From positions 60,526-124,525 of the forward strand of contig JAFXEB010000024.1 in the NCBI GenBank assembly GCA_017521025.1: a DNA stretch of 64,000 bases, given 5' to 3'. The DNA is from Clostridia bacterium. Lineage in GTDB: Bacteria; Bacillota; Clostridia; Oscillospirales; CAG-382. Positions within the stretch are counted from its first letter, which is position 1. The number at the start of each line of letters is the position of its first letter. The translations under genes were made by a program, and so were the position numbers. Shown here in pieces: positions 25,709 through 36,500 of the stretch. The notes under the pieces were generated by a model. The model saw nothing but the letters and a program-made list of their open reading frames with translations, was not told the DNA's origin and made no database searches.

Positions 25709-26553
25709 TGACTATTCGTGAGTGCAGGAACGAAACGAGGGAGATACTTACTACTGCGGGAAATGATGAGGCAGACGTAATAACCGATATACTCCTTTCT
25801 CATTTTCTCGGGATAGACAGGGGAAGCCTACTTGCGGCGCTTGATATGAACGCTCCCGACGGATTACCCTTTCTTATGGCTGAGGCTGTAAATATGCTGA
25901 GTGCGGGTGTGCCTGTGCAGTATATTCTTGGTAGCTGTTGGTTTTACGGGCTTGAGGTGCAGGTAGGGCACGGCTGCTTTATTCCCCGTGCGGATACCGA
26001 GATTCTGGCTAAGGCTGCAATAGCACTGCTTAAGGACGGACAGAGCTTTATAGAGCTATGTGCCGGCAGCGGCTGTGTGTCAATGGCTATAGCAGAAAAT
26101 GTAAAGGGCGTAAGAGGCACGGCGGCTGAGCTTTCGCTGAAGGCACTGAAGTATACTGAGGCTAATCTCGAAAAGTACACCAATGTCAAGGTAAAGAGGG
26201 CAGATGTGCTTGACCCCGATGACCTGTGCGCTCTCGCCGAGGAATGGGGAGAGGGGTACGATCTGCTGGTGTGCAATCCCCCGTATATACCTACTGCTGA
26301 CATAGCAGGACTTGAGCCGCAGGTACAGTACGAACCCGAAACGGCTCTTGATGGCGGCGAAAACGGACTTAAATATTACAGATATATAATTGCCAACGCA
26401 GACCTTATTATGAAACCTTCGCACCGTATTCTTTTTGAGGTTGGCATCGGTCAGGCAGAGGCTGTTTCACAGATGCTGTCCGTAATGGGATACGCTGTTG
26501 CGGTGTTCAAGGACCTCGGCGGAATAGACAGAGTTGTGCTGGGCGAAAAATAA
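25708..26553 (+). CDS. prmC: Peptide chain release factor N5-glutamine methyltransferase
   Basis: Methylates the GGQ glutamine of release factors RF1/RF2 using SAM. The 281-residue protein has the SAM-binding motif SFIELCAGSGCVSMAIAE and the catalytic NPPYIP (in LLVCNPPYIPTADI), the hallmark of N5-glutamine methyltransferases. The PrmC segment QYILGSCWFYGLEVQVG and IPRADTEIL also fit. In many relatives it follows prfA; here it follows the DUF1385 gene with a one-base overlap. It ends shortly before the next gene's promoter. Confidence 0.95.
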   Translation: MTIRECRNETREILTTAGNDEADVITDILLSHFLGIDRGSLLAALDMNAPDGLPFLMAEAVNMLSAGVPVQYILGSCWFYGLEVQVGHGCFIPRADTEILAKAAIALLKDGQSFIELCAGSGCVSMAIAENVKGVRGTAAELSLKALKYTEANLEKYTNVKVKRADVLDPDDLCALAEEWGEGYDLLVCNPPYIPTADIAGLEPQVQYEPETALDGGENGLKYYRYIIANADLIMKPSHRILFEVGIGQAEAVSQMLSVMGYAVAVFKDLGGIDRVVLGEK

Positions 26554-26557
26554 CATA

Positions 26558-26586
26558 TTGACAAGTAGGAAAAAAAGTACTATTAT
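26558..26586 (+). promoter_or_regulatory. SigA-type promoter of the rRNA methylase-dprA-topA unit
   Basis: TTGACA (26558-26563), 17-bp spacer, TATTAT (26581-26586), then a 60-base leader to the ATG at 26648. Confidence 0.8.
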
Positions 26587-26647
26587 ACTATATTAGGTAT
26601 AATGGTGCTTTTTTTGCTAATGCCGATATATTGTAGATGGAGCTAAT

Positions 26648-27430
26648 ATGAGCGAATATATCAGTTCAAAGAACAACGAAAAAATAAAAATAGTCCGCAA
26701 GCTCTCCGATAAAAAGTACAGAGAGTTATATGGTCTTTTCACTGTTGAGGGGCATAAGCTGGTGGGCGAGTATATTAAGGCTGTTTGCGATCCTGCGATG
26801 ATATTTGTAACCGAAGCGGCATTGGATAAGTATAAGGCTTTGCTTGAAAACGTCAGTACAGAGCTTTATCTCGTGCCCGAAGAGCTGTATTTACATATAT
26901 CTGAAGAAAAGGCTCCGCAAGGGATAATGGCTGTATGCCCCTTGCTGTCCTTTGAAAATAATATAAAGGACGGTTGTACCGTGATACTCGAATCCGTCAG
27001 GGATGCGGGTAATCTTGGTACGGTTATTCGTACGGCTGCGGCGCTTGGCGTTTCCAATATTGTGCTTTCCTCCGATTGCGCCGATATTTATAACAGAAAA
27101 GCTTTAAGAGCTGCAATGGGGGCGCTGTTTTACACTAACATATACATTTGCGACGATCTTGTAGAGTTTGTTAAGGATGCGGAATCAAAAGGCAGGCGGG
27201 TTTATGCCGCTGTCCCCGATAACAGCGCCTGTGACGTGAGAGACGTGACGTTTGGTGCAAATGATTGCATAGCTGTTGGGAACGAAGGGCATGGGTTAAG
27301 CAAGGCTATGATAGACGTCTGCAGTGAGCATCTTACGATACCGATGGTGCCCGAGGCTGAAAGCCTTAACGCATCTATAGCCGCATCGGTGCTGATGTGG
27401 GAGCTGATAAGGGGACGCAAGGATGTTTAA
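26648..27430 (+). CDS. SpoU/TrmH-family RNA 2'-O-methyltransferase
   Basis: A 260-residue trefoil-knot (SPOUT) enzyme that would 2'-O-methylate rRNA or tRNA. An N-terminal substrate-binding part (SSKNNEKIKIVRKL ... FTVEGHKLV) resembles RlmB/TsnR-type proteins. The three SPOUT motifs are ESVRDAGNLGTVIRTAAALG (motif 1), VGNEGHGLS (motif 2) and IPMVPEAESLNASIAASVL (motif 3). Substrate cannot be decided from sequence. It overlaps dprA by eight bases. Confidence 0.92.
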   Translation: MSEYISSKNNEKIKIVRKLSDKKYRELYGLFTVEGHKLVGEYIKAVCDPAMIFVTEAALDKYKALLENVSTELYLVPEELYLHISEEKAPQGIMAVCPLLSFENNIKDGCTVILESVRDAGNLGTVIRTAAALGVSNIVLSSDCADIYNRKALRAAMGALFYTNIYICDDLVEFVKDAESKGRRVYAAVPDNSACDVRDVTFGANDCIAVGNEGHGLSKAMIDVCSEHLTIPMVPEAESLNASIAASVLMWELIRGRKDV

Positions 27431-28631
27431 CGGACTTACGGACAAAACACTGGACAGAAGACTTAAGTTTTTATGGTATGTCAGGGCGTGCGGAGCTGAC
27501 AACGCCTCGATGTATAAGCTATATTGTCATTACAATGATATACAGGAGCTCTATGAGGATACCGAGTACGATAAAGGCGTCAAGCTTTCTGATATAACCT
27601 TAAGAAATCTTACAGATAAACGGCTCGACGATCATTTTGAACTTTACAAGCTCTGTATGGTTCTCGGTATGGGCCTTGTCTGCTACGAAGATGAGCATTT
27701 TCCTAAAAAGCTGAAAAAGATAAAGAGACCTCCGCTTTTACTGTTTTACAAGGGCAAGTATGCGGATTTCGATAAGATGCTGTGCGCAGGTATGGTCGGT
27801 ACCAGAAGCATGACTGACTACGGCAAAAAGACAGCAGAATATCTTGCAGAGGGCTTGGCAGGCTGTGGCGTGTGTGTTGTAAGCGGTCTTGCCAAGGGTA
27901 TCGACGGCACCTGTCAGCGTGCAGCAGTCAATTGCGGCGGCTTTACGGTAGGTGTATTAGGTAACTCAATAGACACCATATATCCAAAAGAGAATGCGGC
28001 GCTTTTCAACAAGCTGTATTCTCACGGCCTTGTGATAAGCGAGTACTGGCCGGGTTGTAAAACAAACAAATATTCTTTTCCAGAGCGCAACAGAATAATA
28101 GCCGGTCTTTCCGATTTTCTTATAGTTGTTGAGGCGCCCGCAAACAGCGGCGCATTGCTTACCGCAACTGCTGCCAAAGCTCAGGGCAAGCCTGTATACG
28201 TACCGCCTATGCCGCTGACCGTTGAGAACGCAGGTACAACGGCTCTTTTGAGAGGCGGCGCAAAAATGATATCCTCCGTTTCCGGTATCCTTGAAGAATA
28301 CGATAGCGTATTGCCGCATACAATACCGCCGGATGCACCTCTGCCGAGTTTGAAGGGCGACGAGGGAGAGGAGGAGCTTCCAAGCTATACCACCTCTGCC
28401 GCACGTCGGGAATATGCGTACAATTTTGTTTTGGAGGAGCTTGACAGCAACGGTCCCGAAACGCTTCTTCAGCTTTTGTCAAAGACAAAGCAGTTTACAC
28501 TTAAGGATCTGATAAAGGCTGTAACCGCACTGGAGATGGACGGCTTCGTCAAAAAGAAAGCGGGCGGCTATTATGATTCCGTACCCGAGGACAAGGTTCC
28601 CCGTACGTTGCTTAAAGATAATAACAAATAA
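27423..28631 (+). CDS. dprA: DNA-processing protein DprA (Smf)
   Basis: Rossmann-fold protein that loads RecA on incoming single-stranded DNA. The 402-residue protein carries the core AGMVGTRSMTDYG, VVSGLAKGIDGTCQ, VLGNSIDTIYPKEN, GLVISEYWPG and FPERNRIIAGLSDFLIVVEA segments in the usual order. A C-terminal winged-helix-like extension of about 100 residues (TLLQLLSKTKQFTLKDLIKA) follows, which often binds regulators. The dprA-topA order is conserved in Firmicutes. Overlap with the preceding methylase indicates one transcript. Confidence 0.94.
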   Translation: MFNGLTDKTLDRRLKFLWYVRACGADNASMYKLYCHYNDIQELYEDTEYDKGVKLSDITLRNLTDKRLDDHFELYKLCMVLGMGLVCYEDEHFPKKLKKIKRPPLLLFYKGKYADFDKMLCAGMVGTRSMTDYGKKTAEYLAEGLAGCGVCVVSGLAKGIDGTCQRAAVNCGGFTVGVLGNSIDTIYPKENAALFNKLYSHGLVISEYWPGCKTNKYSFPERNRIIAGLSDFLIVVEAPANSGALLTATAAKAQGKPVYVPPMPLTVENAGTTALLRGGAKMISSVSGILEEYDSVLPHTIPPDAPLPSLKGDEGEEELPSYTTSAARREYAYNFVLEELDSNGPETLLQLLSKTKQFTLKDLIKAVTALEMDGFVKKKAGGYYDSVPEDKVPRTLLKDNNK

Positions 28632-28641
28632 GGAGAAATAG

Positions 28642-30864
28642 ATGAATACACTCATAATCGTTGAGTCACCCTATAAGGTTCCCACCATAAAAAGCTACCT
28701 TGGAAAGGGCTATAAGGTGACAGCGTGCAAGGGGCACGTAAGAGATCTGCCTAAGAGCAAGCTTGGCGTTGATATAGAAAACGATTTTGCTCCCGATTAC
28801 ATCAATATAAGAGGTAAGGGCGATCTGATAAAAGAGCTTAAAAAAGAAGCAAAGAATGCTGACCGTATCTTCCTTGCAACGGACCCTGACCGTGAGGGTG
28901 AGGCTATTGCTTGGCATCTTTCCACGGTGCTTGGCAATGACGGCAAAAAGATAAAACGCATCACGTTTAACGAGGTAACGAAAACTGCGTTAAAGGAGGC
29001 GGTCGCCGCCCCCAGAGAGCTTGATATGAAGCTCGTTGATTCACAGCAGGCACGCAGGATACTCGATAGGCTCGTGGGATATAAGATCAGTCCTTTCCTT
29101 TGGAAAAAGATTAAAAGCGGTCTCTCCGCAGGCAGAGTTCAGTCCGTAGCTACACGCATCGTAGTCGAGCGTGAGCAGGAAATCAGAGCCTTTGTTCCCA
29201 AGGAGTATTGGACTATCTCCGCAAAGCTTGAGGCGGAAAAGGATACGCTTGTAGCAAAGTATTACGGAGATGCAGACGGTAAGAGAGAGATCTGCAACGA
29301 GGCAGAGGCAAGACTTATAGAGAGCGAATGCAAGGGCAAGGATTTTGTGGTTGGCTCCGTCAAAAAAGCCCTTAAGCGCAGAAAGCCTATGCCGCCCTTT
29401 ATTACCTCCACCCTTCAGCAGGAGGCTAACCGCCGCCTCGGTTTCCAGTCACGCCGCACTATGATGGTGGCACAGGAGCTTTACGAGGGCGTAAATCTTG
29501 GCGATGCAGGAATGCGTGGTCTGATAACCTATATGAGAACAGACTCGCTCCGTATTTCCGACGATGCAAGAAACGCCGCTAAGGATTTTATAATCAGCAG
29601 ATACGGTGAAAAATTTTATCCCTCCACTCCTAACGTTTATAAATCAAAAAAGAATTCTCAGGACGCACATGAGGCTATCCGTCCTACAGATCCTGCCCTC
29701 ACTCCCGAGGCAGTAAAGGGCAAGATATCCTCTGACCAATATAAGCTGTATAAGCTTGTATGGGAGCGCTTTATTGCAAGCCAGATGCGCTATGCTGAGT
29801 TTGATACCGTGGTGTGCGACATCAATTGCGGAAAACATGTATTCAGAGCCGGTGGATACGTTGTCAGGTTTGCGGGATATATGACCGTATATGATGACAG
29901 GACCGAGGAGAGCGATAGCGAGGACGGTCTTTCCGCTACCGCACTTCCTGAGCTTACGGAGGGCGAAACCCTTAAGCTTTTGAAGATGCTTTCGGAACAG
30001 CACTTTACTCAGCCGCCACCGAGATATACAGAGGGTACGCTTACAAAGGTGCTTGAGGAGAAGGGGATAGGCAGACCCTCTACCTTCCTCCCCACCATTA
30101 CAACTATAATCAGCCGTGGCTATGTAAAGCGTAATGGCAAGGTGCTTGTACCTACCGAAATAGGCGAGATAACCACACGTATACTCCTTGATAACTTCCA
30201 TTCCATAATAGACTATAACTACACGGCGGATATGGAGGAGGATCTCGAGCTGATCTGTAGCGGTGACAAGGATTATGTAGAGGTGCTCAAGGAGTTTTAT
30301 GCAGACTTTGCCAAACAGCTCGAGGCTGCAAACGAAACGCTTTCAGAGGGTAGAATAACTATAGCGCCTACAGAAACCGACATCATTTGCGAAAACTGTG
30401 GATGTAAGATGGTTGAGCGTGTGGGCAAGTTCGGTAAATTTGCCGGCTGTCCTAACTATCCTACCTGTAAGAACACCAAGCCTCTTGAAAGCACAGGCAG
30501 CAATGAGACTCCAAGGGTCGAGTCTGAGCATAAGTGTCCCAAGTGCGGCAAGTCTATGTATTTGCGCAAGGGTATGTACGGCTCGTTCTTCGCTTGTGAG
30601 GACTATCCCACCTGCAAGGGCACTATGCCATACCGCAAGGATATCGGTGTAAACTGCCCCAAGTGCGGCAAAGCCATTGTTATTAAGCAGACAAAGACCA
30701 AGAAGACCTTCTATTCCTGCGAGGACTATCCTAATTGTGATTTCTCTACATGGGATATTCCTCAGGATAAAAAGTGTCCCTCCTGCGGCGGTCTTGTGCT
30801 CAAAAAGAAGAATAAAGAACAGTATGAATGCTACGCTAAATGCGGATGGAGCGAAAGTAAATGA
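28642..30864 (+). CDS. topA: DNA topoisomerase I (type IA)
   Basis: Relaxes negative supercoils. The 740-residue enzyme has the N-terminal TOPRIM (IVESPYKVPTIKSYLG ... ATDPDREGEAIAWHL) and the active tyrosine in TYMRTDSLRIS (about residue 297). The C-terminal region carries four zinc ribbons (CENCG, CPKCG twice, CPSCG) from about residue 575 on, with CPNYPTC/CEDYPTC-type second halves. The RBS AGGAGAAATAG lies before the ATG. It follows dprA by 10 bp and overlaps plsX by four bases, linking DNA topology with lipid synthesis genes in one transcript. Confidence 0.97.
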   Translation: MNTLIIVESPYKVPTIKSYLGKGYKVTACKGHVRDLPKSKLGVDIENDFAPDYINIRGKGDLIKELKKEAKNADRIFLATDPDREGEAIAWHLSTVLGNDGKKIKRITFNEVTKTALKEAVAAPRELDMKLVDSQQARRILDRLVGYKISPFLWKKIKSGLSAGRVQSVATRIVVEREQEIRAFVPKEYWTISAKLEAEKDTLVAKYYGDADGKREICNEAEARLIESECKGKDFVVGSVKKALKRRKPMPPFITSTLQQEANRRLGFQSRRTMMVAQELYEGVNLGDAGMRGLITYMRTDSLRISDDARNAAKDFIISRYGEKFYPSTPNVYKSKKNSQDAHEAIRPTDPALTPEAVKGKISSDQYKLYKLVWERFIASQMRYAEFDTVVCDINCGKHVFRAGGYVVRFAGYMTVYDDRTEESDSEDGLSATALPELTEGETLKLLKMLSEQHFTQPPPRYTEGTLTKVLEEKGIGRPSTFLPTITTIISRGYVKRNGKVLVPTEIGEITTRILLDNFHSIIDYNYTADMEEDLELICSGDKDYVEVLKEFYADFAKQLEAANETLSEGRITIAPTETDIICENCGCKMVERVGKFGKFAGCPNYPTCKNTKPLESTGSNETPRVESEHKCPKCGKSMYLRKGMYGSFFACEDYPTCKGTMPYRKDIGVNCPKCGKAIVIKQTKTKKTFYSCEDYPNCDFSTWDIPQDKKCPSCGGLVLKKKNKEQYECYAKCGWSESK

Positions 30865-31874
30865 GAATTGCTGTTGATATAATGAGCGGCGATAACAGCC
30901 CTGAAAAGCTTATAAATGGCGTGCTCAGAGCTGCCGCAGATTTCGGTGTTGAGATTGCGCTGATAGGCGACAAAGCCGTTGTAGAACAATATTCCGACGA
31001 AGCAAAGGGGATATACCCCTTTCCTTCCGAGGGTGTTGTCACTATGGAGGATGATGCTCTTGCCGCTATTAAGGAAAAAGAGAATTCCTCTATGGGCCAC
31101 GGTATAAATCTTATGAAAAGCGGTGAGGCGGATGCTTTCGTCAGCCCCGGAAATACGGGTGCGCTGTTAAGTGCCGCTTCCATAAAGCTACGCCGTGTAA
31201 AGGGGATAAGACGTGCCGCTATAGGTACTGTTGTACCTTTGGACAAGCCATTCATTATGGTAGACGCAGGTGCAAATATTGACGTACTTCCCGAAAACTT
31301 GTGTCAGTTTGGCTATATGGGTTCTTTGTATGCCGAGAAAGTTCTTGGTGTAGATAAACCAAGGGTGGCATTGCTTTGTAACGGTACCGAAAGGACCAAG
31401 GGCTTGCCTGTTACAAAGGCGGCTTATGAGCTGCTTGAGACAGCAGGACTTAATTTTATAGGCAACGTAGAGTCAAGGGAACTACCATTCGGTTGCTGTG
31501 ACGTTCTTGTGTGTGATGGCTTTACGGGCAATATTGCACTGAAGCTAATTGAGGGGATGGGCAAGTTTATGTCCAATACCATTAACGGCATATTCAGAAG
31601 GAATCTGCTTACAAAACTTGCGTATCTGCCCTGCAGAAGAAATATTAAGGCTCTTAAAAAGCGTATGGACGCCAGAGAGGCGGGCGGCGCACCGCTTTTA
31701 GGTGTGGCAAAGCCTGTCATCAAGGCTCACGGCAACTCTGATGATGTTTGTATATACAACGCAATAAGACAGGCCAAGGTGTATACAGAGGCAGGGATTA
31801 TCAGTGAATTTGAGAAGAAGTTTGGAAGAAGTGATACTGATGGAACACAAAACGGCGTCTCCTCTGCCGATTGA
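30861..31874 (+). CDS. plsX: Phosphate acyltransferase PlsX
   Basis: Makes acyl-phosphate from acyl-ACP for phospholipid synthesis. The 337-residue protein has VSPGNTGALLSAA, GTVVPLDKPFIMVDAGAN, LLCNGTERTKGL and VCDGFTGNIALKLIEGM, all PlsX signatures. The usual N-terminal DAMGGD motif is changed to DIMSGDNSPE, a variation that keeps GD and P. Starts inside the topA stop (four-base overlap) and ends inside the beginning of rnc. The normal plsX-acpP-rnc order lacks acpP here. Confidence 0.94.
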   Translation: MRIAVDIMSGDNSPEKLINGVLRAAADFGVEIALIGDKAVVEQYSDEAKGIYPFPSEGVVTMEDDALAAIKEKENSSMGHGINLMKSGEADAFVSPGNTGALLSAASIKLRRVKGIRRAAIGTVVPLDKPFIMVDAGANIDVLPENLCQFGYMGSLYAEKVLGVDKPRVALLCNGTERTKGLPVTKAAYELLETAGLNFIGNVESRELPFGCCDVLVCDGFTGNIALKLIEGMGKFMSNTINGIFRRNLLTKLAYLPCRRNIKALKKRMDAREAGGAPLLGVAKPVIKAHGNSDDVCIYNAIRQAKVYTEAGIISEFEKKFGRSDTDGTQNGVSSAD

Positions 31875-32559
31875 GGAGCTTGAGGCAAAAACAGGACACA
31901 AATACAAGAATATTGAATTGCTTCGCACTGCGATGACCCACTCCTCTTATTGTAACGAAAACAAGCATGGCAAGGACAGACTTGAGGATAACGAAAGACT
32001 TGAGTTCCTCGGCGACAGCGTGCTTTCCGTTATAGTGAGTGATTACATATTCAAAAACTATAAGGAGCTTGACGAGGGTCAGCTCACCAAAAACAGAGCG
32101 GCAACCGTATGTGAGGAATCTCTTTGTATTCTCGCTACGGAGTTAGGGCTCGGCGACTATATGCTTTTCGGTCACGGAGAGGCTACCACCAGAGGCAGAC
32201 TCAGAAAAAGCATAATAGCCGACGCCTTTGAAGCTTTGCTTGCATCACTGTATCTGGACGGCGGACTTGAATGTGCCAGGAGCTTTTTGTTGCCCCGTAT
32301 TATTCCCGTCATCGAAAAAGCGGCAAAGGGGTGGGATACCGATTACAAGTCCCGTTTACAAAAGCTTGTACAGCAGACGCCTGAGGAGGTGCTGGAGTAT
32401 AAACTCGTTGGCGAGGAGGGGCCTCCCCACGACCGTGTATTTATGTCGGCGGTTTACTTGAACAGCAATTTGTTGGGCGAGGGTAGCGGCAGGACAAAGC
32501 GTGAGGCTGAACAGCAGGCGGCTAAGATGGCGCTTGGCTTTTTCGGCGAAGAAGCGTAG
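31840..32559 (+). CDS. rnc: Ribonuclease III
   Basis: Cuts double-stranded RNA, including rRNA precursors. ATG at 31840 is chosen for GGAAGAAGTG; it overlaps plsX by 35 bases. The 239-residue protein begins with PIEELEAKTGHKYKN. It has the RNase III signature NERLEFLGDSVLSVIV with the metal-binding Glu/Asp, the second catalytic block ADAFEALLASLYLDGG, and a C-terminal double-strand RNA-binding domain (DYKSRLQKLVQQTP ... SGRTKREAEQQAAKMAL). Followed by the radical SAM gene and smc, the usual clostridial order. Confidence 0.95.
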   Translation: MEHKTASPLPIEELEAKTGHKYKNIELLRTAMTHSSYCNENKHGKDRLEDNERLEFLGDSVLSVIVSDYIFKNYKELDEGQLTKNRAATVCEESLCILATELGLGDYMLFGHGEATTRGRLRKSIIADAFEALLASLYLDGGLECARSFLLPRIIPVIEKAAKGWDTDYKSRLQKLVQQTPEEVLEYKLVGEEGPPHDRVFMSAVYLNSNLLGEGSGRTKREAEQQAAKMALGFFGEEA

Positions 32560-32567
32560 CTTATATT

Positions 32568-33590
32568 ATGCAGAAACATAAAAACATACCGTTTTTCATA
32601 CCTCACAGCGGATGTAAAAACAATTGCGTTTTTTGTTCTCAAACAAAGATAACGGGCTATTGTCTTCCCGAGAGTGATATGATTTCAGAGGCGCACAGAC
32701 TGAGGAACGTGGTAGAGGAATCACTTCAATATCTGAATGGCGGCGAGGCGCAAATTGCCTTCTTTGGAGGCAGCTTTACGGGTATAGAGCCTGAGCGTAT
32801 GGTTCTTTTGCTACAGACTGCGTATGAATACGTTAAGGACGGCAAGGTGTGCGGCGTTCGCTTGTCAACAAGACCCGATTATATCGATGACAGTATACTT
32901 GATATTCTCGAAAGCTATGGAGTTACCGATATAGAGCTTGGACTACAAAGTACCGATGAAGCTGTTTTGAAGGCGGCGGGGAGAGGGCATGACAGAGATG
33001 TTTGCTTCCGTAGTGCTGAGCAAATCGTAAAGCGTGGCTTTCGTTTGGGCGGACAGATGATGATTGGACTTCCTGAGTCCAACCTTGCCAAAGAGGTGCG
33101 TACCGCCAAGGATATAGTGGATATGGGTGCTGTATGTGCAAGGATATATCCAACCGTTGTTTTTGAAGGGACTAAGCTTTATGATATGGCAATGGAAGGT
33201 AGCTATACTCCCTTGACCAATGATGAGGCGGTCATCAGGAGCGTTGAATGCTTATCTGTTTTCAGAAAGAGCAATGTGGAGATATTACGCATCGGTCTGC
33301 ACGCATCGGATGAGCTGGCAAGGGCTCCTTTTGGGGCAAATCATCCCGCTATGGGTGAGCTTGTGTACGGTGAGGAGGCATACAGGAATATAGCATCCCA
33401 CATAGGTCAACGTGACACTTATGATAAAACCCTAAAGGTATATGTACCTCCGAGACTTGTATCGGCGTGCGCAGGTGTAAACGGAAGAAATAAAGAGCGA
33501 TTGATTGCGAATTACGGCTTTAAGGCTGTAAAGATATACAAGAATGAAGATGTATCTGAGCTGAAAGTAATTATTGAAGCAGAGGAATGA
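32568..33590 (+). CDS. Radical SAM protein, Elp3-like
   Basis: A 340-residue radical SAM protein with CX3CX2C in HSGCKNNCVFCSQ (about residues 16-23), binding a [4Fe-4S] cluster. GGEAQIAFFGGSFTGI, VRLSTRPDYID and VTDIELGLQSTDEAVLKAAG show the Elp3-type core. There is no acetyltransferase domain. Genes of this type lie between rnc and smc in many clostridia, suggesting tRNA modification, but this exact group is uncharacterised. ATG at 32568 lies eight bases after the rnc stop; the smc TTG start follows four bases after its stop. Confidence 0.88.
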   Translation: MQKHKNIPFFIPHSGCKNNCVFCSQTKITGYCLPESDMISEAHRLRNVVEESLQYLNGGEAQIAFFGGSFTGIEPERMVLLLQTAYEYVKDGKVCGVRLSTRPDYIDDSILDILESYGVTDIELGLQSTDEAVLKAAGRGHDRDVCFRSAEQIVKRGFRLGGQMMIGLPESNLAKEVRTAKDIVDMGAVCARIYPTVVFEGTKLYDMAMEGSYTPLTNDEAVIRSVECLSVFRKSNVEILRIGLHASDELARAPFGANHPAMGELVYGEEAYRNIASHIGQRDTYDKTLKVYVPPRLVSACAGVNGRNKERLIANYGFKAVKIYKNEDVSELKVIIEAEE

Positions 33591-33594
33591 TATT

Positions 33595-36500
33595 TTGAAA
33601 CTGATCGGTCTTGAAATGCAGGGGTTCAAATCCTTCCCCGATAAGACAAGAATAAATTTTGATAAGGGCGTTACTGCGGTCATCGGCCCTAACGGCAGCG
33701 GAAAGTCCAATATTTCCGACGCTGTGCGTTGGGTGCTGGGCGAAATGTCTATGAAGAGCCTCCGTGGCAGTCGCATGGAGGACGTGATATTTTCAGGCTC
33801 TGATAAGCGCACACCTGCCAACTATGCCACCGTATCGCTTTTTCTCGATCCTGAGGACGAGAGCGATGAGGAGATAATAGTTACAAGAAAGTATTTCAGA
33901 AGCGGCGAAAGTGAGTACTATCTTAACAAAAAGCAGGTAAGGCTCAAGGACGTATACGAGGCGTTTTATGATACCGGTATCGGCAGAGAGGGTTACTCCG
34001 TTATAGGTCAGGGCAAAATAGCAGAGGTTCTTTCTCAAAAGGGCGACGAGAGAAGGAGCATTTTTGAGGAAGCGGCAGGTATTTCCAAATTCCGTTATCA
34101 AAAGCTCGAGGCGGAAAGGAAGCTTGCGGCTGCAGAGGCTAATTTACTCCGTGTAACAGACCTGATGGGGGAGATAGGCTCTCGCTTGGGCCCTTTGGAA
34201 AAAGAGGCTGAGAATGCAAAAAAATTCCTTACACTGAGTGAGGAAAAGAAAGGGCTGGAGATAAGCCTGTGGCTCGACCGTATAGATAAAGTAAGGGAAG
34301 AGCTATCCCGTATGGAGGAGCTTGTTGCGGGTGCTACCCAGAGCTTGACCGCTGCAGATGAGCGTATTGCCGCAATTGAAGAGGGCGCCGACAGATTATA
34401 TATTTCGGGCAACGAGATAGGCAAGCGGATTTCAGAGGAGGAAAAGAAGATAAGCGAGATAGGCTTGCTTATCAGTGCCGCTGACGGCAAAAAGGCTCTT
34501 AAGGCAAACGATATTGCTCACTTTGAAAAGCTTATTTCTGATGCAAGGGCAGAGAAAGAGAACTCTGCGGCAGAGAAAAAGCGCCTTGAGGACGGAATAG
34601 GTGCGGCAGAGGAGGCATGTCTTGAAGCGGAGGAACTGGTTGCAAAAGTCAAGGAGGCCTATGCCATTTCCGCAGGGGACTATACGGCAAAGAAAAATGA
34701 ATATACGGCGAAGAATATAGCGAGAAATGACACGCAGAGAGCATATACCGTAGCTCTGGAAAAGCGCTCGGCCATAGCAACCGCCTTCGCCGCAGTAAAG
34801 GCAAATCTTGAAAACGCAAAGAAGAATGCCGCTACAAGCGCAGAGGAGATTAGCGGCTTTAAGGCGAGAATAGCAGAGCTCGGCGAAAAGCATGAAGGAC
34901 TTAAGGCAGAGCTTGCTGCCGCAGAAAAGCTACTCTCTGTGGCAGAAAACGATTACAAGGCGGCAACCGATGAGGTTGCAGAGGCTGAAAAAGCTCTTGC
35001 CGAAAGGAAGAACAAAAACAACGAGCTTTCCCTTGCTATTTCCTCTTATAAACAGCAAAGGGAAAACCTTATGCGTATGGAGGCGCTTCTTGAGGGTTAT
35101 TCCGAAAGCGTCAAAAACGTAATAAAGGCTGCCAAGGAGGGCAAGATACTTTGCAGGAACAAGAGAGCGGTATTGCACGGTACCGTGTCCTCGGTTTTGA
35201 ATACGGACGAGAAATACGTTGTTGCCCTTGAGACTGCACTTGCCGCTGCTGTACAGTTCATCATCGTTGATGATGAAGAGGATGCAAAGGCGTGTATACG
35301 CTATCTTAAGGAGACGGGCGGAGGCAGAGCAAGCTTTTTGCCCATAAGCACCGTAAAGGGCCCCAAGGCAGATGTGCGAAAAATCGAGAGTATAAGCGGT
35401 TATATAGGTATAGGCTCCGATCTTTGTAAATACGACGATAAGTATACAGACATATTTACAAAGCTGCTCGGAGAGACCGTTGTTGCATCCGATATAGACA
35501 GTGCGGCGGTTATCGCAAAGGCTTGCGGATACAGATTGAGGGTTGTAACTCTTGACGGTCAGGTCATACATCAGGGCGGTAGCTTTACAGGCGGCTCTGC
35601 TGCCAAGCGTGTCGGCATCCTTACACGCAGCATAGATATCGAAAGACTCAGCGGTATAATTGCCGATAAAGAATGCAAGTATAAGACTGCTTTGGAAAAG
35701 GAAGACGCACTGAGAGAAAAGAAAGAAGAGCTTGTTTCCGTGGCGGAATCTGCATCCGTCAAGGTTGCTGTTGCAAAGAGCAAGCGTGATAGCTTTTTGA
35801 ACGCTGCAAGCGTTGAAGGTATGCGCCTCGAGGAAGAAAAACGCCGTTACAAGCTTTTTTCCGAGAGTAGTGATGACATAACAAAGGAGCTCCTTTCGCT
35901 ATCAGCAGAGGCGGATTCTAAGAGCAAGGAGCTTGCAGAGGCAGAGGGAGAGGCAGAAAGGCTTTCAGCCGAGCTTGCTGATGCGGTCAAGGCTGCGGAG
36001 GATGCAGAACGTACTGCCAATACAGCGTCAGAGGAGCTGAACAAGCTTAGGTTTGACGTTGTCGAAAAAGAAAACGCTTTGGCAAGGCTTAAGGAGAAGA
36101 GAGCGTCTATTTCTGAGCGATGCAGGAATATTGCTCTCAGAATAAGGGAGTGCGAGCTCTCTATTCAAAATGCCGAGGCGCAGATAGCCGCACGAAAAGC
36201 GGAAATTGAAGAAATACAGAGAGAAGAAATAGAATACGCAGAGCAAAGGGCGGCTATACAAAAGGTTATCGAGGACCTCATAGCAGGCAGAGAGGAAAAC
36301 GAGAAAAAGGCTACGGAGCTCAGGCAAAAGCTTAAGGAGGCGCAGAGCGCAAAGGAAGAGGCTTTCCGCTATCATACAACGCTTGAATCGAGACGCAGCT
36401 TGCTTACGGGCGAATATGAGGAGGTTTCCTCAAAGCTTTGGGATGAATACGAGCTTACTTATTCCACGGCTATGCAGTTCAGGCTGCCGCCCGAAAATAT

